Shown: positions 1 to 9,536, counted from the stretch's first letter. The stretch: 64,000 nt of DNA from JANSWY01 sp965243755 (GCA_965243755.1 CBDEVW010000003.1:1674001-1738000), one strand, 5' to 3'. Notes: generated by a model from the sequence alone, not told the origin. Translations and numbers: made by a program.

Positions 1-1989
1 GAAGAAGTCACCAGATTTTCCGGAGGAAGAAATGATGTAGCAAGGCTGGCAACTACATTTGCAGGAGTTTCCGCTCCAAATGATTCCAGAAACGATATAG
101 TTGTCAGAGGAAACTCCCCCAATGGATTACTTTGGCGAATCAACGGTATCCCAATTGCCACAACCAATCACTTCGCAACACTTGGTACTACTGGCGGACC
201 TGTCAATGCGCTAAACACCAACCTATTAAGAACTTCAGATTTCCTCACCGGTGCTTTTCCTGCAGAATACGGCAATGCCAACTCCGCGGTATTTGATGTG
301 CAATTCAGAAATGGTAATGCAGATAAATTTGAATTTACCGGACAAATGAGCGCATACAGTGGAATGGAGTTCATGGCAGAAGGTCCAATTAGCAAGAAAA
401 ACGGCAGCTCTTTCCTGGCTTCATACAGGTATGGTATTGCCAGTCTTGCTGCTACAGGGACCAGCGCCATCCCCTATTACCAGGATCTGTCATTCCAAGT
501 GAACTTCGGTGATTCCAAACTGGGTAAATTTGAATTGTTCGGACTGGGAGGATCCAGCAGAATCGACTTCAAGGGCGATGAGATTGACGAAAATGATTTG
601 TTTGCCAACCCCAATGAAGATGCCTATGTCGATAACCAATTGGGGCTTGTAGGTTTATCTCATTTGCTCAGGATAAGCAAAACCACCTTCCTGTCCACAT
701 CAGTTGGCATATCTACTAATTATAACCAGTATTTACAGGATAACCTACTCAAAGATGAGACTGGTCAAACCACAGGACTTTACAGGGCAGTGAATGTAAA
801 CACCAGAGAAAACAGGTATACTTTCACTACTAACCTGACCCATAAATTCAGTGCAAGATGGTCACTTAAAGCGGGAATATTGTCGGAGTTGTACCATATA
901 GACCTATTCACAGAGGACCGGGACAACAGGGTGGAAATACCTGATAATAACAGTGACGGCATTCCAGACTACTTTATACTTTCAAGGGATATAGATGACC
1001 TTTATGCTTTAAGTCAGGGATACGCACAGGCGGAATACAAATTTTCTGATAAGGTAAGTACAACCTTTGGTCTCCACAGTCAGTATCATGACTTCACCGA
1101 AGATTTTGCATTAGAACCGAGAGCAGGAATTAGTTGGCAATTCAAACCCAATCAGAGATTAAGTGCTGCATATGGCTACCATGCTCAGTCCGCCCCGTCC
1201 CCTATTCTCTTCTTCGAAGAAGAAGTAGCCCCTGGCGTTTACGAGAAAACCAACTCAGACCTGAAATTCATGTACAGCAATCACTTTATCATTGGTTACG
1301 ATCGAAATTTTGGTATCGACTGGAGACTCAAAACGGAGGTGTTTTATCAGCGGCTAAATAATGTCCCCGTGGAGCAAACAGCGAGCAGCTACTCCATACT
1401 TAATGAAGGAGCAGATTTTGTGTTTGATGAACGAGGTTCCCTGGTCAACGAAGGAACCGGCACCAACTATGGACTGGAAGTGACACTTGAAAAATTCTTC
1501 AGCAAAGGTTACTATCTATTAATGACAACCTCTCTATTTGATTCAAAATATGAGGGAAGTGATGGCATTGAGCGGAATACCGCTTTCAATAATCAGTTTG
1601 TATATAATGTACTGTTTGGTAAGGAATGGAAGTTTGGTAAAAATGGAAAAAATGCATGGACGTTCGACACTAAATTCACCACCTCCGGAGGTAAACCTTA
1701 TACACCTGTAGACCTGGAAGCTACAAGGGCCAATTCCGGAAGAGAAGTACGGATGGAAAACATAGCCTTCAGTGAAAGATATGGACAGTATGCCAGATGG
1801 GATATTAAGTTTGGAGTGAGGCTAAACAGTTCCAAAAGAAATGTTTCTCATCAATTTTTTATAGACCTGCAAAATGTGACTGATCGTGAAAATGAGTTTG
1901 TAAGGAGGTACAATGAGGTGACGGATAATATAAATCTGGTTGAACAAATTGGATTCTTTCCAGATGTGATGTACAGAATTCAATTCTAA
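1..1989 (+). CDS. TonB-dependent outer-membrane receptor, 5' end missing
   Basis: The reading frame is open from base 1, so the start lies outside the window; the first in-frame ATG at 298 is internal and is not the true start. The visible protein begins inside the plug domain (motif IVVRGNSP followed by LLWRINGIPI, the usual plug 'RG...v.vDGvP' region) and continues into a long beta-barrel with alternating aromatic strands, ending in RIQF, a terminal aromatic as expected for BAM-assembled barrels. Such receptors import large ligands across the outer membrane using TonB energy. The ligand cannot be told. No SusD partner follows; the next gene is unrelated and separated by a strong terminator. 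Confidence 0.88.
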   Translation, partial: EEVTRFSGGRNDVARLATTFAGVSAPNDSRNDIVVRGNSPNGLLWRINGIPIATTNHFATLGTTGGPVNALNTNLLRTSDFLTGAFPAEYGNANSAVFDVQFRNGNADKFEFTGQMSAYSGMEFMAEGPISKKNGSSFLASYRYGIASLAATGTSAIPYYQDLSFQVNFGDSKLGKFELFGLGGSSRIDFKGDEIDENDLFANPNEDAYVDNQLGLVGLSHLLRISKTTFLSTSVGISTNYNQYLQDNLLKDETGQTTGLYRAVNVNTRENRYTFTTNLTHKFSARWSLKAGILSELYHIDLFTEDRDNRVEIPDNNSDGIPDYFILSRDIDDLYALSQGYAQAEYKFSDKVSTTFGLHSQYHDFTEDFALEPRAGISWQFKPNQRLSAAYGYHAQSAPSPILFFEEEVAPGVYEKTNSDLKFMYSNHFIIGYDRNFGIDWRLKTEVFYQRLNNVPVEQTASSYSILNEGADFVFDERGSLVNEGTGTNYGLEVTLEKFFSKGYYLLMTTSLFDSKYEGSDGIERNTAFNNQFVYNVLFGKEWKFGKNGKNAWTFDTKFTTSGGKPYTPVDLEATRANSGREVRMENIAFSERYGQYARWDIKFGVRLNSSKRNVSHQFFIDLQNVTDRENEFVRRYNEVTDNINLVEQIGFFPDVMYRIQF

Positions 1990-2010
1990 ATTAATTTTCC
2001 CATAAATTTT

Positions 2011-2046
2011 TTTTAAGCTAACTGGATTTCTCCAGTTAGCTTTTTT
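2011..2046 (+). terminator. Rho-independent terminator after the TonB-dependent receptor
   Basis: A perfect 11-base-pair stem (AAGCTAACTGG at 2015-2025 with CCAGTTAGCTT at 2032-2042), loop ATTTCT, then a T run to 2046. A T-rich stretch also precedes the stem (2007-2014), so the run of A needed on the other strand is absent and the signal is directional for the + strand. Confidence 0.9.
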
Positions 2047-2131
2047 AACTTAACATAGAAGTAATCTATCAAAACATGAAATTTTTCTTTGGAATGTAAT
2101 ATTTGTAAAAAAGTTAAAAAATATCACCGCT

Positions 2132-2506
2132 ATGAACGTCACCAAGCCAAGAGTAGTAAAGGATTTTGAAAAATTAGAGCCCATTATTCAGCAAAAGGTA
2201 AAGCATACATTTCCATATGGTTTTACTGAAGATTTGATTTACTATCATGACAAAGACGGTAATCGTGTATCAGCGCTTCCATTCGAAACTGAAGACAAAT
2301 ACTACCTCATCCGAATGACAGTCTCCCAGGCACTACAAATTGTAGCGGATGATGACGATTATGATGATGATGGCGAACTAAAAGAAGAAATCAAATCTGA
2401 CTATGCAGCAAAATTCGGAGACCTTGAAATTGAAGAAGAGGTAGAAGAAGAGCATAGTTATGATGATGAGCCAGAAGATGAAACTGAACAGGAGGAAGTT
2501 TACTAA
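2132..2506 (+). CDS. Small acidic protein of unknown function
   Basis: 124 residues, ATG start. I do not recognise a characterised family. The N-terminal two thirds is a mixed-charge globular-looking segment (PFETEDKYYLIRMTVSQALQ), and the last third is strongly acidic: a DDDDYDDD run near residue 75-82 and a Glu/Asp-rich tail. There is no signal peptide, lipobox or membrane segment, so it is probably cytoplasmic. It stands alone between a terminator and the convergent recQ gene. The acidic tail suggests binding to a basic partner or metal, but that is a guess only. The coding call is supported by length, by the intact frame and by its place in an otherwise empty stretch. Confidence 0.75.
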   Translation: MNVTKPRVVKDFEKLEPIIQQKVKHTFPYGFTEDLIYYHDKDGNRVSALPFETEDKYYLIRMTVSQALQIVADDDDYDDDGELKEEIKSDYAAKFGDLEIEEEVEEEHSYDDEPEDETEQEEVY

Positions 2507-2534
2507 CAGCAACCGAGGGGATGGAACAGGAATT

Positions 2535-4439
2535 CTAATGAAAGACCAATAGAGTTCCTTCCAGACTTATTTGCTTGGTTTCCATTAGCTCCCGCATGGC
2601 TTCTGCAAAAGAAAACCGATCAGTCACTTCTAAGTCGTCCATTAAGGCATCAATTTCAACTTTCTGCTGATACTTTTCTGCTAATATTTCCTGTTTATAC
2701 TGTGCAACTTTTTCCCGAACCTCCTGTGCTTTCTTTTGTTTGAGGCAGTAATCACAAACTCCACAATTCACATAACTAATCTCATCAAAATATTCCTGCA
2801 ATTGCTGAGTCCTGCACCTTTGGGTATTATCAAGGTAATTCAGTACCGCATTCATTTTTTCCAGGCTGTTTTTATTACGTTTTTCAAGCCCTGCCAGGTC
2901 CAGTGTAAGTTTATTGGCATCTTGTCTGGCAGTTAGAAAAGTTAACTTCGGCGATTGAGTAGGATAATCATAAACAATGATTTCATTTTGATGCAGGAAC
3001 TTTAATTTTTGAACCACTTCCCTTTTGTCTGTTCCCAAAAGATTAGCAATGTCCTGCTCCCGTATTTTTATGAAAGAAGTCAAAAGTTCACCACCATATA
3101 AGCGTAACATCGCCTTTATCAGGGGGTCAAGTGACGCATTCGCCACCTGAAATTTGTACAGTTCCTCTTTACTTATTTTGATGTTGACTGTTGAAAATTG
3201 TTTATGTGCCTCATTCAGCTGAATCAACCCCTCCTCCTGAAGTTTTTTCAGTGCAAAAAATGTTTCAGCAGCCGGAAGATCAAAAACCCTTACCAACTCA
3301 TTGATGTCTATTTCGAAGCTGGCCATGGAATGACTACCAACGGCGATTTTCAAATGATTGGCAATTGATTGATACACTCTTCTCAATAACTCCGGAGATA
3401 CATTGCTCTGACGAACCCTTTGCTTCAAGAAATCCACATCACCCTGATCGTAAATCAATGCAGCATATGCCATTTTCTCATCTCTTCCAGCTCTACCGGC
3501 CTCCTGATAATAAGCTTCGAGTGTATCCGGAATCTCAAGATGGATGACTGTTCTCACATCAGGTTTGTCGATCCCCATGCCAAATGCATTTGTGGCGACC
3601 ATCACTCTGATCTTACCCGATATCCATTGCTCCTGCTTGGTTGATCTCTCAGCGGTGGTGAGCCCGGCATGATAAAATTCTGCACTAATTTTATTGCGCC
3701 AAAGCTGCTCCGCTATCTCACGGGTCCGCTTCCTGCTTCGCACATAAATCACTGAAGAGCCTGGAACACTATTCAAAATATCCAGCATTTTTTGAAACTT
3801 ATTGTTCAATTGGAATACTGAATATGACAGGTTTTTGCGGGAAAAGCTTTTTTGAAATATTGCTGGCGCTACCAGTCCCAGTTTTTCAATGATGTCCTCT
3901 TTCACTTCCCTGGTGGCCGTAGCGGTCAGGGCTATGATCCGAGCATCTGGCAATTCATCGTAAAACGACTTTATTTCAAGGTAAGGAGGCCTGAAGTCGT
4001 AACCCCATTGTGAAATACAATGCGCTTCATCAATGGCTAGCAATGCAACATTCATTTTCTTAACCCGCTCCAGAAACAAATCAGTTTTTAAACGCTCTGG
4101 GGAGACATATAAAAATTTGTAGGCCCCATATGCGCAATTATCCAGTATAATGTCCAACTCCCGGTTGGTCATACCGGAGTAAATCGCTGCGGCAGGAATC
4201 TTTCGCTTCTGCAATTGTTCCACCTGGTCTTTCATTAAAGAAATCAATGGTGAAATGACTATACACAACCCTTCCATGCACATCGCCGGAACCTGAAAAC
4301 ATATTGATTTGCCTCCACCAGTGGGCAGTAGTGCCAAGGTATGCTTTCCATTAAGAACTGAGTTGATAATATCCTCCTGCAGGGGACGAAACTGCGGGTA
4401 CTTCCAATATTGTTTCAGTACCTCAAGTGGTGTAGTCAT
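2535..4439 (-). CDS. recQ: ATP-dependent DNA helicase RecQ
   Basis: 3'-5' DNA helicase acting in recombination and stalled-fork repair. Visible: Walker A TGGGKS (about residues 40-45), the RecQ-type DEAH box in AIDEAHCISQWGYDFRP, motif VI-like QEAGRAGRD, and a C-terminal zinc-binding cysteine cluster (CGVCDYC preceded by CR about 15 residues earlier). The protein ends soon after the winged-helix region and no clear HRDC domain follows, a short form. The frame is open upstream to an ATG at 4493, but I place the start at the ATG at 4439 (MTTPLEVLKQYW), because the helicase alignment begins there and the extra 18 residues are unlike RecQ. Confidence 0.93.
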   Translation of the reverse strand: MTTPLEVLKQYWKYPQFRPLQEDIINSVLNGKHTLALLPTGGGKSICFQVPAMCMEGLCIVISPLISLMKDQVEQLQKRKIPAAAIYSGMTNRELDIILDNCAYGAYKFLYVSPERLKTDLFLERVKKMNVALLAIDEAHCISQWGYDFRPPYLEIKSFYDELPDARIIALTATATREVKEDIIEKLGLVAPAIFQKSFSRKNLSYSVFQLNNKFQKMLDILNSVPGSSVIYVRSRKRTREIAEQLWRNKISAEFYHAGLTTAERSTKQEQWISGKIRVMVATNAFGMGIDKPDVRTVIHLEIPDTLEAYYQEAGRAGRDEKMAYAALIYDQGDVDFLKQRVRQSNVSPELLRRVYQSIANHLKIAVGSHSMASFEIDINELVRVFDLPAAETFFALKKLQEEGLIQLNEAHKQFSTVNIKISKEELYKFQVANASLDPLIKAMLRLYGGELLTSFIKIREQDIANLLGTDKREVVQKLKFLHQNEIIVYDYPTQSPKLTFLTARQDANKLTLDLAGLEKRNKNSLEKMNAVLNYLDNTQRCRTQQLQEYFDEISYVNCGVCDYCLKQKKAQEVREKVAQYKQEILAEKYQQKVEIDALMDDLEVTDRFSFAEAMRELMETKQISLEGTLLVFH

Positions 4440-4495
4440 GCTTAATTTTACTCCAAAATCCATTAAAAAACCAACATCGTTTAAGTGGTCCAATA

Positions 4496-4526
4496 CCGAT
4501 TATCGGGGATTCATATCCGATTATCG
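4496..4526. repeat. Two direct 10-base repeats upstream of recQ
   Basis: CCGATTATCG occurs at 4496-4505 and again at 4517-4526, exactly 21 bases apart (two helical turns). The pair lies 57-87 bases upstream of the recQ start, where an operator would be expected. The function is inferred from spacing only. Confidence 0.4.
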
Positions 4527-4756
4527 AGCATATGATTATATAGGCCTAAAATTTCCAAATTTTGAAGAATTCTATTCTACATTAGTAAAAGATAAGTGCT
4601 GATAATTAAAGCACCACTTTAACCAGATAATCAACAAACGTAGATCAGATTTATTGGTTTACAAATTGTTAATAGCATTAACAATCTCACTCTATGTTCC
4701 AACTAAGGGCCTTTGAAATCGCATGCCGGCGGATTCATTGGCCTTTCTTATTTTAC

Positions 4757-6844
4757 CTAAAGATCCACAATGTAGGCACCATCTCTCCTGATGAAATGAA
4801 ATGGTAATTCAACATCAGCTGCCTCAGTTGCCAGTTTACGTCCATGATAATAACTATTGGAACTATCAATGATCAACTCAACACAGGAAACATGAGTAAG
4901 TAATTTCTTCAATTGCACTTCAGCATCATTGGAAATGACCAGGAAATCGCACCGAATGTTTCCTTCAAGTTTCCCTACATCGATGCTTTGATTGATCACC
5001 AAAAGCCTTTTGTTCTTCCACGAAATTAATTCCATTCCTTCCAATAATGGTGTACTGAGTAAATTGATATTATTTGAAGCCACCGGTGGTAAATCATTGG
5101 CTAGACGGTTAGGGCCAATTTGAAATTGAAGTAGTTCAAGGTCATCTGAGGTGTTTGTCAAATAAAGTGTTGCTCGTCGACCGCTGATAAAATCTATTGC
5201 CGCATTGTCTTTGAGTTCGTAGAATACGATTTGTTCATTTTGAGCATTCAGAAACCATCGGTAACCCAGGTCCATTGTCAACAAGCTGATGCACAAATAA
5301 GTTAACTTCAGGTAGACAGATTTTCGGTAGTGCAATAATAGTATCACACTCAGTATCAAAAAATAAATCAGAATGGTCTGCTTAAAATCTATATTTACCC
5401 AATCAATCAGGCTATAGGTGAGGTTATTGATGTAGATCACCACTTCATTGAGCATCTGAATGGAAAAATTTAACAAAGCTCCAACCAGACCAGCTACAAA
5501 AGATGACAAAGGAGAAAAAACAATCAGAAAAATTCCTTCCAGCAAAATCACAAAAGCAGCGGGGATTACAATTAAGTTTGACACCAAAAAATATGTTGGA
5601 AATTGATGGAAGTAGTAAAGTCCCAATGGGAAAGTTGCTATCTGTGCTGCAATAGACACACAGGTTATACCCCAGGCCTTATCCAACAAATAATTTTTAA
5701 CCGTAATGAGCTGATATAACCTGGGCTGCAAATAAACAATCCCTAAAACGGCAAGATAACTCAATTGAAACCCCACCTTCAATATCATATAGGGATCATA
5801 CAAAAGAATAATAAGCGCACTCACAGCAAGGTTATTGTAGATATTGGCATATCTATCAGAGGTTTTCCCAATGATTATCACTGAAAACATCACGACCGCC
5901 CGTAACACTGATGGCGATAATCCAGTCACAAATGCATAACCCCATAAAAAGAACAGGTTAATTGCCAACAACCAATATTTTCCACCCTTTACAAATTTCA
6001 GGAATGCAAATAGCGAGCTGATTAATAGAAATATAATCCCAACATGCAATCCGGAAACTGCCAAAACATGCATTGCTCCAGCTGCAGAATAAGCTCTTTT
6101 TAGATCCGTACTCAAATCATCCTTGATCCCCAACAGCAATGCGTAAGCAATCGCTCTTGACCCATCATCCTTTACAAACTTTTCTATTTGAGTTTTGAAA
6201 TGTGTTCTTAACTGAAATGATACCGCCAAAAATATGTTATCGGGCTCATTCTTAATTAGTTGAAAGTCACCTGCACTTAGAAACACCTGATGATACACCT
6301 GCTGGTAGCTCATGTATTGCTGGTAATTGAATTCATGAGGGTTTTTTGGAGCGGCTATCAAAAACGGGCTTTTGTGAATACTGAGTACATCACCATACTG
6401 TGGCAGATGAATCAGAGAACTGTCCTTTCTGATGTATAAACTGATATTTCCAGAAACCTGATGAACGCTATCCTGTTGATTCCCGGCAATGATCCGGGCA
6501 TTGAACATGAAGTATGCTTCCTTTTCCACTGGGTAGCTGTTCAGTTTTACCAGATAATGAGATGACTTGATGGTTTGATTCAACAAATGATGAGGGTCAT
6601 GAGAAGGTTTCTGAACTTCAGTCCTCAGTATTCCCAAAATAAATATCAGTGCGAATGGTATCAGTGCATTGAACCCGAATACTCCCTTTTTAAAATATCT
6701 GTGTAGCAAAACAAACGCGATCAGGAGTACCGGAAAAACCGATATCAGTACAGTAAAATTGGACTCAAAATGAAGGGAGAAAAGAATACCGGTGGCTAAC
6801 AATAGGACAATTCTAACAAACGGGAATGGTGACCACCGGTACAT
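4757..6844 (-). CDS. comEC: ComEC/Rec2-family DNA-uptake channel protein
   Basis: 695 residues. Inner-membrane channel for passage of single-stranded DNA during natural transformation. Visible: several N-terminal membrane segments starting at PFPFVRIVLLLATGILFSL, a soluble DUF4131-like region, then the Competence-domain core with the family hallmark AMHVLAVSGLHVGIIFLL and GLSPSVLRAVVMF, and about ten further hydrophobic helices. The C-terminal region (about 150 residues) is soluble but lacks the HxHxDH motif of a metallo-beta-lactamase domain, so this is the short Bacteroidota form. Its first 26 or so codons and upstream sequence are duplicated immediately upstream (7078-7218). Confidence 0.9.
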   Translation of the reverse strand: MYRWSPFPFVRIVLLLATGILFSLHFESNFTVLISVFPVLLIAFVLLHRYFKKGVFGFNALIPFALIFILGILRTEVQKPSHDPHHLLNQTIKSSHYLVKLNSYPVEKEAYFMFNARIIAGNQQDSVHQVSGNISLYIRKDSSLIHLPQYGDVLSIHKSPFLIAAPKNPHEFNYQQYMSYQQVYHQVFLSAGDFQLIKNEPDNIFLAVSFQLRTHFKTQIEKFVKDDGSRAIAYALLLGIKDDLSTDLKRAYSAAGAMHVLAVSGLHVGIIFLLISSLFAFLKFVKGGKYWLLAINLFFLWGYAFVTGLSPSVLRAVVMFSVIIIGKTSDRYANIYNNLAVSALIILLYDPYMILKVGFQLSYLAVLGIVYLQPRLYQLITVKNYLLDKAWGITCVSIAAQIATFPLGLYYFHQFPTYFLVSNLIVIPAAFVILLEGIFLIVFSPLSSFVAGLVGALLNFSIQMLNEVVIYINNLTYSLIDWVNIDFKQTILIYFLILSVILLLHYRKSVYLKLTYLCISLLTMDLGYRWFLNAQNEQIVFYELKDNAAIDFISGRRATLYLTNTSDDLELLQFQIGPNRLANDLPPVASNNINLLSTPLLEGMELISWKNKRLLVINQSIDVGKLEGNIRCDFLVISNDAEVQLKKLLTHVSCVELIIDSSNSYYHGRKLATEAADVELPFHFIRRDGAYIVDL

Positions 6845-6915
6845 TAACGGGAACTAAAACTATCTCATTTCGAATGTAGTAAATAAAAAATAAGTGGTAT
6901 TATCATATGATAAAG
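6775..6915. repeat. Direct repeat, copy 1 (comEC 5' end and upstream region)
   Basis: About 141 bases that recur at 7078-7218 with an exact offset of 303 and only a handful of substitutions. It spans the first codons of comEC and roughly 70 bases upstream. This is the functional copy, since it continues into the full gene. Confidence 0.9.
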
Positions 6916-6922
6916 AATTGAC

Positions 6923-7147
6923 TTATTTTAGGAATAAATGGTAAAAAAATGTGATTTTTTTTTTGAAATTTTTCTTTGTCATAGATTGATGACATAAAAC
7001 GGAATGACAAATAATCGCATCAGCACCTTTAAGGGTTAGTATTGGAGCCAACTTACAATTATGAACGGTAAAAAAAAGGGAGAAAAAAATACCGGTGGCT
7101 AACAATAGGACAATTCGAACAAACGGGAATGGCGACCACCGGTACAT
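6923..7147 (-). pseudogene. Truncated comEC 5' fragment from a local duplication
   Basis: An open frame of 74 codons whose first residues MYRWSPFPFVRIVLLLATGI are identical to the start of ComEC next door; after about 26 codons the similarity stops and the rest (ending in a Lys/Phe-rich stretch) matches nothing in ComEC. The duplication also copied the upstream sequence, so the fragment may still be transcribed towards comEC. It has one N-terminal hydrophobic segment and no channel. I read it as a remnant, not a gene with its own role. Confidence 0.75.
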
Positions 7148-7218
7148 TAACGGGAACTAAAACTATCTCAATTCGAAAGTAGTAAATAAAAAATAAGTGG
7201 TATTAGCAAATGATAAAG
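7078..7218. repeat. Direct repeat, copy 2
   Basis: Second copy of the sequence at 6775-6915; same orientation. The 162 bases between the copies (6916-7077) do not resemble the flanks, so this is not a simple tandem duplication of a 303-base unit. The 149 bases from 7219 to the end of phoH (7367) are AT-rich and show nothing else. Confidence 0.9.
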
Positions 7219-7367
7219 GTTTGGCCCTATCTTAATTGTAAACAACGGAATAATGCCATTATACCAATTCCAATTAACTTCACAAAGCACTGAAATACAA
7301 TACCTTACAAACTTCTGATTAACTGAAAATAAATTTTATTAAAAAATAATAAATTGAGGTTTAGGCA

Positions 7368-8309
7368 TCATTTATCGTGCTTGTCATAGGCTTTGATGAT
7401 GTCTTTTACCAGCTTGTGTCTCACCACATCAGCACCATCCAATTCTACAAATCCAATTCCTTTGATATCCTTCAGCACCTTGATCGCTTCTGAAAGACCC
7501 GAGTGTTGATTTTTGGGCAGGTCGATCTGAGAGCCGTCTCCAGTGATGATCACTTTTGAATTAGGTCCCATTCTGGTCAGGAACATCTTCAGCTGCATTG
7601 GCGTGGTGTTTTGAGCTTCATCCAGAAGCACATAAGCATTATTGAGCGTTCGACCTCTCATGTAAGCCAGTGGGGCAATTTCAATTACCCCATTCTCCCG
7701 ATAATATTTAAGTTTCTCGCTAGGCACCATATCTCCAAGTGCATCATAGATAGGTCTCAGGTATGGATCAATTTTCTCTTGCAAATCCCCTGGTAAGAAC
7801 CCAAGATTTTCGCCAGCTTCTACCGCAGGGCGGGTAATGATTATCTTCTTGACGTCCTTATTCTTGAGCGCTTTTACGGCTAGTGCCACTGAAATATAGG
7901 TTTTACCTGTACCTGCAGGTCCAATGGCAAATACCAGGTCATTTTCCCTTGCCGATTTTACCAGGAGGCGCTGATTTTTTGTTTTTGGTTGAATTTTAAA
8001 ACCACGAGTACCATATACCAGAATTTCGTCATTTGATGCTACATGGCTACCATCATCTTCCTTCTTGATATAGGAAACTACATTATCGTGCGTGACTTTT
8101 CCATACTTATTGTAATGGCCCAGTAAGGAATTCAGGATGTCATTGATCTGAAGGATTTGAGGTGCTGTCCCCTGAATCCTTATTTCGTTACCTCTAGAGA
8201 TGATTTTGCTTTCAGGAAAGGCAGTTGCCAGCTCTTTTATATTTTGGTTTTCAACTCCTAAAAAGTCAACCAAAGATACATTTTCCAGGGTGATTACTTT
8301 TTCTAACAA
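7368..8309 (-). CDS. phoH: PhoH-like ATPase
   Basis: 313 residues. Cytoplasmic P-loop ATPase of the PhoH/YbeZ family, generally tied to RNA metabolism. Visible: an N-terminal KH-like segment (SKIISRGNEIRIQG), Walker A GPAGTGKT at residues 130-137, Walker B in YVLLDEAQNTTPMQLKMF, and the family motif RPAVEAGENLGFLPGD. No ATG is in frame nearby; the frame starts with TTG at 8309 (LEKVITLENVSLVDFLG), which matches where the family normally begins, and a stop lies a few codons upstream. Divergent from the next gene. No ybeY follows. Confidence 0.92.
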   Translation of the reverse strand: MLEKVITLENVSLVDFLGVENQNIKELATAFPESKIISRGNEIRIQGTAPQILQINDILNSLLGHYNKYGKVTHDNVVSYIKKEDDGSHVASNDEILVYGTRGFKIQPKTKNQRLLVKSARENDLVFAIGPAGTGKTYISVALAVKALKNKDVKKIIITRPAVEAGENLGFLPGDLQEKIDPYLRPIYDALGDMVPSEKLKYYRENGVIEIAPLAYMRGRTLNNAYVLLDEAQNTTPMQLKMFLTRMGPNSKVIITGDGSQIDLPKNQHSGLSEAIKVLKDIKGIGFVELDGADVVRHKLVKDIIKAYDKHDK

Positions 8310-8358
8310 TACGTGGTTTAATATTTAAGTATGGGTAATTCCTTTTGTTCTTAAAAAC

Positions 8359-8366
8359 TATATTTG
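8359..8366 (+). promoter_or_regulatory. Candidate -7 promoter box
   Basis: TATATTTG, a full match to the Bacteroidota TAnnTTTG box, 35 bases before the start of the SAM-hydroxide adenosyltransferase gene. No TTG is found at the usual distance upstream, so support is partial. Confidence 0.4.
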
Positions 8367-8401
8367 CGTCTACAAAATAAATAAATATTTTCATTGCTTG
8401 T

Positions 8402-9178
8402 ATGGCTGTAGTCACTTTTATGTCAGATTTTGGTACCAGCGACCACTATGTTGCAGCAGTCAAAGCAAGCATTTTGAGTGCAAATCCAAAAGTCCAGATT
8501 GTTGATATTTCTCATGACATCACGGCATATGATATAGGACATGCCGCTTATGTACTCAAACAAGTGTATCGTGACTTTCCAGAAGGAACCATTCATATGG
8601 TTTCTGTAGACACTGTAGGTAGGCGATCAGAGAAATACATAGCCGCTTCAGTGGATAACCACATTTTTGTCTGCCCGGACAATGGACTCATCAGTCTGAT
8701 CAGTAAGAACAGACCTGATAAAGTGGTGGACATCAACAAAGATCATATTACGTCAACCTTTCCTGCCAAAGACATTTTGGCCAAAGCATGTGCATTGCTT
8801 TCAGAAAAACCTATGGATTCAAATTGGCCCGTGGTGGAACAATATATTGAACTCATTGGCCGTCAGGTAAAAGCTACAAAAAGGGAAATCGTAGGTAACA
8901 TCATCCGGGTTGATCATTATGGTAACCTGATCACCAACATTGAAAAACATGAATTTGAAACCATTCATAAAATCAATAAAGAGCAGGGGTTCCAGATCAG
9001 AGCTGGTAGAGAGCAATTTAATGCAATCAACAATTCATTTTACCAGGTGGATCCGGGGGAATGCTACCTACTATTCAATAGTATGGGATTACTACAAATT
9101 GGTATAAACAAAGGAAATGCTTCAGAATTGCTGGGAATTCAGATGGATGCACCTATTTTCATTACTTTTAATCAATAG
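8402..9178 (+). CDS. SAM-hydroxide adenosyltransferase (DUF62 family)
   Basis: 258 residues. Members use water/hydroxide to split S-adenosylmethionine into adenosine and methionine; relatives are the chlorinase SalL and fluorinase. Visible: N-terminal TFMSDFGTSDHYVAAVKA (the family's DxGxxD-type substrate loop), VDISHDI, the conserved CPDNGLIS segment, and in the C-terminal barrel VDHYGNLITNI, the usual FGN/YGNxxTN motif. The lack of the halogenase insertion cannot be checked by eye, but the typical length favours the hydrolase form. Followed after 3 bases by a small ABM-like gene, so probably cotranscribed. Confidence 0.88.
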   Translation: MAVVTFMSDFGTSDHYVAAVKASILSANPKVQIVDISHDITAYDIGHAAYVLKQVYRDFPEGTIHMVSVDTVGRRSEKYIAASVDNHIFVCPDNGLISLISKNRPDKVVDINKDHITSTFPAKDILAKACALLSEKPMDSNWPVVEQYIELIGRQVKATKREIVGNIIRVDHYGNLITNIEKHEFETIHKINKEQGFQIRAGREQFNAINNSFYQVDPGECYLLFNSMGLLQIGINKGNASELLGIQMDAPIFITFNQ

Positions 9179-9181
9179 CAC

Positions 9182-9493
9182 ATGTTAGTTAGAATTGTTC
9201 GGATGACATTCAAACCGGAGGCAGTCAGTGATTTTTTAACACTATTTGATCAGGTTAAATCTCAGATCAGGCATTTTGAAGGTTGTCAGCACCTGGAACT
9301 GCTAAGAGATTTTGACAATCCGTCCATTTATCATACCTATAGTGTTTGGAAAGATGGTGAAAGTCTTGAAAATTATCGCCATTCAGATCTATTCAAACAG
9401 ACCTGGGCAAAAACGAAAGTTCATTTCGCTGATAAACCCCATGCATTTTCACTACTAAAAGAGACACCTTTTGAATTTGGAGCCATTAATTAA
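9182..9493 (+). CDS. ABM-family small monooxygenase-like protein
   Basis: 103 residues, with the ferredoxin-like dimeric alpha-beta barrel pattern of the antibiotic-biosynthesis-monooxygenase family: MLVRIVRMTFKP, a helix, then GCQHLELLRDFDNPSIYHTYSVWKDGESLENYRHSDLF, which is the typical 'w.d.eal..h..s..f' part. Some members oxidise quinol-like substrates without cofactor, others only bind haem or have unknown roles; the substrate here is unknown. It begins 3 bases after the stop of the SAM-hydroxide adenosyltransferase gene. Confidence 0.82.
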   Translation: MLVRIVRMTFKPEAVSDFLTLFDQVKSQIRHFEGCQHLELLRDFDNPSIYHTYSVWKDGESLENYRHSDLFKQTWAKTKVHFADKPHAFSLLKETPFEFGAIN

Positions 9494-9536
9494 GCGCATT
9501 TAATCGCTGTTCGTCTATCAATAGCTAATAATAGTT

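Noticed and set aside
298..1989. A complete TonB-dependent receptor beginning at ATG 298
   Set aside because: The frame stays open to base 1 and codes for plug-domain sequence, so the ATG is internal and the gene is cut by the window edge.
6923..7147. A functional small membrane protein
   Set aside because: Only the duplicated comEC start is protein-like; the remainder is a low-complexity tail with no independent support.
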